Shown in pieces: positions 5,469 through 10,964 of a stretch of DNA of 10,964 nucleotides. Each line of letters begins with the position of its first letter. Position 1 is the stretch's first letter. The notes under the pieces are model-generated. The model was not told the DNA's origin. It did not search any database and saw nothing but the letters and a program-made list of their open reading frames with translations. Both the position numbers and the translations under genes were made by a program. The stretch lies in contig JASCIV010000467.1 in NCBI GenBank assembly GCA_030374735.1, positions 8,198 through 19,161 on the forward strand, read 5' to 3'. Origin of the DNA: Gracilaria caudata. Lineage: Eukaryota; Rhodophyta; Florideophyceae; Gracilariales; Gracilariaceae.

Positions 5469-7616
5469 ATGCGTTCCAAGCAGAAAAAGCAGTCGTCTTC
5501 CAGCCATGTTGTGCCGCCGGACGACGAGCTTCCCTTCCAACTCGGCGACCTCGTCCTCTGCCGCTACTCCACCTACCCCTACTGGCCCGCCACCGTCGAT
5601 CAGACCCACCAAAAACAACGTTCCGGCCAGCACGTCTGCATGCACGAGACGCGTGGCCGTCAGCGCGCCCTAGCCTTCTGGTGTACCTTCTCCGCCGAGG
5701 ACACTGGCGGTTGGGTTCGTGCCGATCGCATGGTTCATTTCCACCCTTCCCTACTCGATTACGTGCGCGTTCGTCGAAACCATAACTTGTATGAAACTCA
5801 AAGCTCCGCAATTGAAGCCGCGCTCAATGCCTTTAAGGCCATACATGAGGGATCCACCTCCCCGCCAAGGCCCCAACCACCGCCCGACATGGCCAAGCGC
5901 AACCGCACTCCCAGCGACACCGATCTTCTCAGCGATGACGATGAACCGGACGACGATAATGCGCAGGACGACCAAGCCTCTCGTGAGAATGATCCCATGG
6001 ACATTGGCACCGAAAGTTCGGACGACGAACATCGTTACAAGAAAACCCCTTCCGCATCTCGTGCCCGTCGTCCCACCACCAGCGCGAAGAGCCCTCGTAC
6101 CGTTCCCATCCCTAAAACCAAACGCAGGAAGCGCAAGTCTGCCGGCACCCCACGCGCCGTTCCGACTCCCCGCAAACGCGCAAAGACCGCCGAGCAACAT
6201 CTGGAAGATCAACTGCTCAATCCTTCGGAGTCCAAGCAAATTGCCACCCTCACAAAGACCATTGAAGAAATGCGAGCAAATCTTGAGAAGCTCACTGCAA
6301 GCTTGCGTCGCAAGGAAAAGGCGCTCTCCGAACTGCGTGCCAGTGGCAACGTGGTCACTTTTGCACCCGTGAAGCAGGATACGGTGCCTATCGAGTCCAT
6401 GCCGAAGCCCTTCACCGGCTCTCTGCTTTCGTCCGATGAATTTGAACATCGAGTCACTGCCATGAGGCAGTTATTCGAGAAGTTGGACGACGCTGCCAAG
6501 GACGTACATGACAAGCGCCAGCAGCTGGCCGCAGAGCAGGAAAAAATCCGCCAGCACTATGGCTCCTTGCTAGACGGCGTGTCGGAAGCACAAGGCAAAG
6601 TCGTAACGCATCAGAAGGAACTGGCGGAGTTGCTACGCGGCATACTTGTAAATCGAGTCGCAGTGATTGATTTGCGCAAACACCAAGCTGGCAACCTCAT
6701 CAAGACAATGAGCAAGAGGTACAAGGACATGCCAAACGTGTCGGCTTACTGTAACGCCTTGTACCGCGGCTGGAAGAGGCAAGTGGTAGACTATGTGCAC
6801 AACAACCCGGGCGTCAAGGATGACGAGAAAAAGAAGGACAAGTCACCGCGCACTGAAGGCAAAGAGAATGGAGGAATGGCAACCCCATCGGCTTCCCAAG
6901 AAAACAGTCTCAAAGGCGACGACACTCCTAAACGCTCCAAGGGCGTAGTTGGGAATGGCACTGCGGAGAAAGCCGGCGAGAAGGTCAAGGACCGCATGGG
7001 TAACGATGACGCCGGCGCTGTCAAGAGTGAACCGAAGGGAGAAGATAAGATGGACGTGGACAGTGCTGCCGAGAGGAAAGAGGTGAACGCGAAGGACGGC
7101 GCTGATGAAACCTCCAAGAAGGACGTTAAAGAGGACGGAGAGTCTGCCGCGAGCACAAAGGACGTCAATGGCCCGCCGAAGGTAGCGACGGGGAAAGGGA
7201 AAGGGAAGGCTCAAGTTTTGAAGGAAACTAAGGAGGGGAACAAGGAGAAGAACAAGGAGCCCTCAGCAGAGAACGACCTTGGATCGGGAAAGCCCACCTC
7301 GAAGCGATCTCAGGCTGAGGATGCCGAGAAGAAGACCCGGCAGCCTGACGCAGACAAAGATGCGGAAACGGCTGAAGGGAAAGAGGCATCTTCAGGTGAA
7401 AAACGTGGATCAAAGGTTGAGAAGGTAGCAGCGAAGGTGGGAAAGGCTAAGGACAAGGAAGAAGATGGGGGAAAAGGTACACGGGGCAGCGCCGCTGTTA
7501 AGACCAAAGCCGATGAAGTGGGCAAAGGCAGCGTCAAGGAAAAGAATGCTGATGCCAAACCGGCCGAGGCAAAGAAGGGCGTGGTGAAGAAAGAGAAGAA
7601 TGCCAAGACTGAGTAG
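5469..7616 (+). CDS. PWWP-domain chromatin protein with TFIIS-N/IBD-like helical domain (HDGF/LEDGF-like)
   Basis: The 715-residue product begins with a PWWP domain at about 22-115: GDLVLCRYSTYPYWPATV (26-43), where YPYWP replaces PWWP, then FWC (70-72) and GWVRADRMVHF (81-91). PWWP domains bind methylated histone H3 tails, typically H3K36me, together with DNA. Next come an acidic Asp/Ser region (~150-190), basic nuclear-localisation-like clusters KTKRRKRK (216-223) and PRKRAK (234-239), and heptad-like coiled coils (~245-292 and ~325-390). Residues ~385-445 (LLRGILVNRVAVIDLRK..., IKTMSKRYKDM, ALYRGWKRQV) resemble the TFIIS N-terminal / LEDGF integrase-binding fold. The last ~270 residues are a Lys/Glu/Asp-rich, probably disordered tail. 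A nuclear chromatin adaptor role is inferred. The start at 5469 (G at -3) puts the PWWP domain near the N-terminus. An in-frame ATG at 5199 would add 90 Arg/Pro/Ser-rich residues, but these look like translated leader. The PWWP call is firm; the helical domain is moderate. Confidence 0.82.
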   Translation: MRSKQKKQSSSSHVVPPDDELPFQLGDLVLCRYSTYPYWPATVDQTHQKQRSGQHVCMHETRGRQRALAFWCTFSAEDTGGWVRADRMVHFHPSLLDYVRVRRNHNLYETQSSAIEAALNAFKAIHEGSTSPPRPQPPPDMAKRNRTPSDTDLLSDDDEPDDDNAQDDQASRENDPMDIGTESSDDEHRYKKTPSASRARRPTTSAKSPRTVPIPKTKRRKRKSAGTPRAVPTPRKRAKTAEQHLEDQLLNPSESKQIATLTKTIEEMRANLEKLTASLRRKEKALSELRASGNVVTFAPVKQDTVPIESMPKPFTGSLLSSDEFEHRVTAMRQLFEKLDDAAKDVHDKRQQLAAEQEKIRQHYGSLLDGVSEAQGKVVTHQKELAELLRGILVNRVAVIDLRKHQAGNLIKTMSKRYKDMPNVSAYCNALYRGWKRQVVDYVHNNPGVKDDEKKKDKSPRTEGKENGGMATPSASQENSLKGDDTPKRSKGVVGNGTAEKAGEKVKDRMGNDDAGAVKSEPKGEDKMDVDSAAERKEVNAKDGADETSKKDVKEDGESAASTKDVNGPPKVATGKGKGKAQVLKETKEGNKEKNKEPSAENDLGSGKPTSKRSQAEDAEKKTRQPDADKDAETAEGKEASSGEKRGSKVEKVAAKVGKAKDKEEDGGKGTRGSAAVKTKADEVGKGSVKEKNADAKPAEAKKGVVKKEKNAKTE

Positions 7617-8004
7617 CAACGCTCTGCCGAGATTGCTCAAGTCACGCGGGGGATCAAAGCGTGGCTTGCGGGACTACCCTTGGTACGCCCGGTCGTGAAC
7701 ATAAATGCCATGTAAAGCACATCATTTTCGAGTCGACTTTGCTTTATTCGTCTTTGCCATTATTAACTTTCTATCCGATGCACTTTTCAGTACAATGTTG
7801 TACACGTTTACACGATCACACGGACGCACGGTGTGATTCTTTGTCTCCAACCCCCAACAAAAAATCTGGATGTCTGAGGCGCTGGGCTGGAGCAATTTGA
7901 CGCTTGAAGTTTGGTAAATTGTCTGCATGTATCTAAAGGATATCATATACTTTGATGGTGAAGGGTAGCGACAAGGGGACTCAGCTTGCATCCCTAGATA
8001 TAAG

Positions 8005-8020
8005 GATACCTTCTGGTATC
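8005..8020. repeat. Hairpin GATACC-TTCT-GGTATC
   Basis: A perfect 6-bp inverted repeat with a four-base loop, about 390 bp after the PWWP stop codon. A similar-sized hairpin lies 70 bases further on. No run of T follows immediately. Confidence 0.5.
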
Positions 8021-8089
8021 AAGCGCCCCTGCCGCCTGTGTGAATGGCAGAAAGCTTACTTTTCACAGCAGAGATTCTTGTGAGCAACG

Positions 8090-8105
8090 GTGATAGCGTT
8101 ATCAC
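8090..8105. repeat. Hairpin GTGATA-GCGT-TATCAC
   Basis: A perfect 6-bp inverted repeat with a four-base loop. Together with 8005-8020 it might belong to a structured transcript, but short hairpins of this size occur by chance in AT-rich DNA. Confidence 0.5.
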
Positions 8106-8347
8106 ATAGGCAACAAAAGCGAGATTTGCTGCCGCAAAAGAGTCATCATAATAAAATGCCAATGATGTGTAACAATCCGGTAAAGTATAAAATTTCAATG
8201 CTCTGATCATCTAGTCAACAAACGTCTAATTACAGTTCGGGGAACCTCTCCTTCCACAGGAAGACTGGTCTTTTTGCATGGGAAGACAGAGTTGGAACGA
8301 ACTCTTGCATGTCGCCTAACAGAACAACACATCACATAACGCTACAG

Positions 8348-8362
8348 GTCTAACCGTTAGAC
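8348..8362. repeat. Hairpin GTCTAA-CCG-TTAGAC
   Basis: A perfect 6-bp inverted repeat with a three-base loop. I considered a tRNA arm here, but neither an acceptor stem nor a T-arm could be placed around it. Confidence 0.5.
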
Positions 8363-8516
8363 TGCAGCAGTGAAGTCTTGAGATTGAAAAATTGTAAATG
8401 AATGTCAAACGTTAACCCTTTCGTTATTCATCTCGACAGAATCAAATTCCATCACATTAAAATCGAGTTCACTTGCCTTCCTTCAACTCTTTTTGAACGA
8501 GAGGGGAGAGATCCAC

Positions 8517-8542
8517 GGCAATTTGGTTACGAACAAATTGCC
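8517..8542. repeat. 9-bp perfect inverted repeat (GGCAATTTG / CAAATTGCC)
   Basis: GGCAATTTG at 8517-8525 pairs exactly with CAAATTGCC at 8534-8542 across an eight-base loop. It is the longest tight hairpin I found in the gene-free part of the window. It could be a transcription factor operator or the stem of an unrecognised RNA. Confidence 0.7.
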
Positions 8543-9320
8543 TATACCGTACATAATCTTGAGGAAAGAATCGCCGAATAGTCTTCGATCCCAATATTAA
8601 GCGCTAGGGACTTGGAGCGAACTTATATCACCTGCTCAAGCATATATTACCACAAAACCGTTTTCCCCAAGCTATGATGTCCTACACTGTGAGAAGGACA
8701 CACTATTTCTTGTCAGTCTAGAAGACTTCATCATACGCAGGCGCAAAAACAAAAAAGCGGAGGTCTGTTTCGAAGCGAGTTCGAGCCTTTCTGTTGTTGA
8801 TCTCGCATTTCCATGGAGTCGAAAACACTCGCCTTCTGCTCTTGTAAGAGATCATTATGCTTGCAATCTGGAAGATTCAGTACGAGGTATCAAAGTACTA
8901 ACTGGAATAGCGTTAAGCTGCAAACCCAGGGAGTCATATGGTGGAAATCATTCCAGCTCGGATAGTAAAGATGCAGTTGAAAACCTTTCACGTGTCTCCT
9001 GCTTGTCTCTTTCGAAATGAGAACTGTTTTGATTGCGAAGAAGGTGAATTAATGCCATCACATGGGAGACACAGCGCACAGCATTGTACGTAGGTGAGTT
9101 TGCACCTTGACTGTAGAGAGCTTTTTTCATGTGAACATGATTGTTTACGTTTTGTGACGAAAGATGTTCTTGAACAGCCATGACAAAGCATGAAGAGCAT
9201 AACTGTCTCTGCACAAAAGGTTCCACTTTTGGACGCAAGGAGCGCTGAGAAAAAGCTTGCAGTAAGGAGAGAAACGACCTGAGCTAGAGTGCGTGAAAAC
9301 GTGATGGCCAAGGAAGGAAT

Positions 9321-10740
9321 CTAATTGTATATAACAACCGAGACAGTTTGTGCGGACACGTGGAAAGATGGGAATGGATTTTTTTGTGTGATGGTTGGAC
9401 TTGCTTGGATTTGAGCAAAGACGAGAGGTTTTCGGGGAAGAAGCAGAAAGGTGAAGGCAGAAAAGTTTTCCAATATATTTTTGGACTTCGAGGGAGCTTT
9501 TACATCAGAAGTGCGGTACTCGAGTCTCATTCGCAGGCTAAAATTGATACCGTACTGCACGTCTTTGTTGGGACTCGGGGCAGGGTGGACATGTGATTAG
9601 TTTTGGAAGAGCTGGGACAGCTGGTGTGGTGGCATGGAAGTACACGTGATGCGGTTGTGGCTATTTGCGTCGCGTTAGAGGAACGCTTGTGGCACTGGGG
9701 TTTTCCGCATTTCAAATAACAATAGGATGGATGGATAGGTAACTTACCGGTTTGTGTCGAAGTCTCGCTATGCATGGCAGTGCGTGTTGGACAAAACGGC
9801 ACGGTAAGGATGAATCTTCTGAGTGAGGTGTATGGACGTGAAGGCTCGCCTCTAACGAGAAGTGTTGGAGATTGGATTTGTCCCATGTAGTGGCGAATAT
9901 ATACGAACTAACGTAAGCATGCACAGGACAGGCCTGTTTAGAGAGTCTGGAGGCGCTGCAGACGCATCACAGCTGGTATTGTAAAGGGCGGGCGACTGCA
10001 TTATGAGCTCGATATAGCAGGTATGTCCAAACGAGAAATATCTGGCGAGATGCGAAAAAAATGTTCGAATGGCTGCTGCTTGTCGATTCGGGAAGTTCCG
10101 CTGGCTGTGCGATATGGGCAAAGCGCGGTTGGTTGTGTACAGATGAGTGAGAAAGGGAGCTCGAGCGGGGACCTGGCACGCGTCTGTAATTCGAAACTGG
10201 AATGCTCCGGGGTTTGTGCGAGTGGCAGCCACAGCGATGTCCGGCTGACGAAACGGTGTGCATGGTGTGGCGGCGACTCGCGTATTACAGGGGCATAACA
10301 TTAAGTGTGTGTGGAGGTTGCTGGCAGTTGCAAGAAGAGGGAATAAAGCGAGTGGCAAGCTTTGATGCATTATTGCGTGCAACGCAATGACGCGGCAGCC
10401 GAGCGAACGCGAGTTAGTGGCGAGCAAGCTGCGGTAGTAGAGAAGCGCCGCCCGGCCAGCGTGTACGGCAACGGGCAGCGCGAAGCGCGGAGCGGTCCGA
10501 CGTGGCGAATAGCTGTTGCAGCGGGTGCAAGAGACGGCGACGACACGGGACGGGCAGTAGAGAAGCGAAGGGCAGCGCACGGCAGCGGGCGCGATCGGAA
10601 CCAGATGCGCGCATGAGGCTGAGCACGGCCACGACATAGCGCGCGGCGCGTGGCCGGCGCGCGCGCAGTGTAATTGCGCGCGCCAAAGCCAATCGCTGAA
10701 ACATATGCGCGGCGGCTATTTTCATGGATTGTGCGCACAC
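9321..10740. other. Gene-free stretch with strong G-over-C excess on the plus strand
   Basis: Sampled 60-base rows show 21 G to 3 C (9361-9420), 18 to 6 (9421-9480), 26 to 7 (9601-9660), 23 to 11 (10141-10200) and 20 to 9 (10321-10380). The bias then reverses near 10740. The longest open frame is on the minus strand, 10637 back to 9852 (261 codons from ATG). It encodes no lysine and only one glutamate and shows no domain, so I treat it as a by-product of the C-rich strand. By analogy with the leaders of the kinase and PWWP genes, the bias may mark an unannotated minus-strand transcript or a long leader. Confidence 0.4.
10680..10687 (-). promoter_or_regulatory. E2F-type motif (GCGCCAAA) next to a CCAAT box
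   Basis: It is the same 8-mer as in the kinase/PWWP promoter, followed at once by GCCAAT (10688-10693). E2F-like and CCAAT elements often sit together in cell-cycle promoters of other eukaryotes. The function is inferred from the motifs. Confidence 0.35.
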
Positions 10741-10742
10741 GC

Positions 10743-10800
10743 GCCGTCACGCGCGCAGGCGCTGTTGAATTCAGACGCGTGTGATGTGATGCCGTCACGC
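10743..10800. repeat. Direct repeat GCCGTCACGC, two copies
   Basis: The 10-mer GCCGTCACGC occurs at 10743-10752 and again at 10791-10800, exactly 48 bp apart. Each copy contains CGTCAC, the complement of a TGACG core. The inner 8-mer also occurs in reverse at 4965-4972 in the kinase/PWWP promoter. Confidence 0.7.
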
Positions 10801-10964
10801 CGCGCCGGCGCCGCTGTCAATGCCCGCGATTGGATCACCGCACTCGCTGGTCTGTGCGCCCCACCCACCACGCCGCACGCCGTCCACGAGGCACGCCGCG
10901 TGTGTACTTCCTCACCGCCTGATAAACGCACCCCTCAAATATACCTCCCTGCTACCCCTCACCG

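Larger units (their letters stand above)
7617..9320. other. Intergenic region without a recognisable gene
   Basis: After the PWWP stop codon, about 1.7 kb holds only short open frames (under 110 codons) with no recognisable domains, many in conflicting frames. The first part must include the PWWP 3' untranslated region; TGTAAA lies at 7711-7716. The base composition is more AT-rich than the coding part. I found no tRNA: apparent T-loop matches such as GTTCGAGCC near 8779 lack a pairing stem. Several perfect hairpins are present and listed separately. No transposon terminal repeats or protein remnants were seen. Confidence 0.5.
10620..10964 (+). promoter_or_regulatory. CpG-rich promoter-like region and C-rich leader of a gene beyond the right edge
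   Basis: This end resembles the kinase/PWWP promoter. It is CpG-dense with runs of GCGCGC, an E2F-type GCGCCAAA (10680-10687), CCAAT boxes on both strands (10689-10693 and 10829-10833) and a duplicated GCCGTCACGC. The plus strand then becomes C-rich (30 C to 13 G in 10861-10920; 20 C to 4 G in 10921-10964), like the leader of the PWWP gene. I infer a plus-strand gene starting to the right of the window. No coding sequence is visible here. Confidence 0.5.

Noticed and set aside
4820..5785. 321-codon plus-strand open frame across the kinase/PWWP spacer
   Set aside because: It overlaps the start of the PWWP coding region in another frame and its content is Ala/Arg/Pro/Ser low complexity typical of GC-rich DNA.
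5751..6449. 232-codon minus-strand open frame opposite the PWWP gene
   Set aside because: It lies wholly antisense to the well-supported PWWP coding sequence and has no domain; glycine and arginine richness reflects the opposite strand.
337..7616. Whether the four genes form one functional pathway
   Set aside because: They are in two divergent pairs with unrelated roles. A link between inositol phosphates, R2TP-type assembly and chromatin readers can be imagined, but nothing in the sequence supports it.
8760..8800. Possible tRNA T-arm (GTTCGAGCC-like)
   Set aside because: The flanking bases do not form the 5-bp T-stem, and no acceptor or anticodon stem could be placed.
9527..9886. 119-codon minus-strand open frame
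   Set aside because: It shows the same compositional bias as the frame beside it, with no recognisable motif, and it overlaps other equally open frames.
9852..10637. 261-codon minus-strand open frame starting with ATG
   Set aside because: It has no lysine, a single glutamate, no domain, and is rich in Ala, Arg, Ser, Pro, Thr and Cys. This is what a C-rich strand gives in any frame. It also runs through the CpG-rich promoter-like zone.
7617..10964. Transposon, CRISPR array or viral remnant in the gene-free region
   Set aside because: I saw no terminal repeats, transposase or polymerase motifs, or regularly spaced direct repeats.

Overview
The window looks like nuclear DNA of a compact, intron-poor eukaryote. 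Four complete, apparently intronless protein genes are packed into the first 7.6 kb. Three of them belong to eukaryotic nuclear or signalling families: a ZNHIT2-type HIT zinc-finger protein, an inositol polyphosphate multikinase (IPMK/IPK2) and a PWWP-domain chromatin protein. The fourth is a galactose mutarotase. There are no bacterial-type operons or Shine-Dalgarno sites, the intergenic spacers are large, and the promoters are GC-rich with CCAAT and TGACG motifs. A unicellular red alga or an intron-poor fungus would fit, but the sequence alone does not settle the lineage.

Layout. Positions 1-336 are the 3' flank of the mutarotase gene and include a run of 23 C. The mutarotase gene is on the minus strand (337-1428). 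Positions 1429-2218 form a divergent promoter region shared with the ZNHIT2-like gene on the plus strand (2219-3667). A short convergent spacer (3668-3921) follows, then the inositol phosphate kinase on the minus strand (3922-4773). A GC-rich divergent promoter (4774-5468) separates it from the PWWP gene on the plus strand (5469-7616). Positions 7617-10964 hold no credible protein gene. The last ~350 bases look like the promoter and C-rich 5' leader of a plus-strand gene whose coding part lies beyond the right edge.

Functional theme. Three of the four products probably act in or near the nucleus: RNP or polymerase assembly (ZNHIT2-like), inositol phosphate synthesis (IPMK-like), and histone-mark reading coupled to recruitment of transcription partners (PWWP protein). 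They do not form an obvious pathway or operon. The arrangement is two divergent pairs (mutarotase/ZNHIT2 and IPMK/PWWP) meeting tail to tail.

The best candidate for something new is the PWWP protein. It joins an N-terminal PWWP domain to a central coiled coil and a helical region resembling the TFIIS N-terminal / LEDGF integrase-binding-domain fold, followed by a long charged tail. This is a HDGF/LEDGF-like architecture. Other points are shared TGACG- and E2F-like motifs in the promoters, several perfect inverted repeats in the divergent promoter, an overlapping upstream reading frame at the ZNHIT2 start, and a long strand-composition asymmetry (9335-10740) that hints at an unannotated minus-strand transcript.
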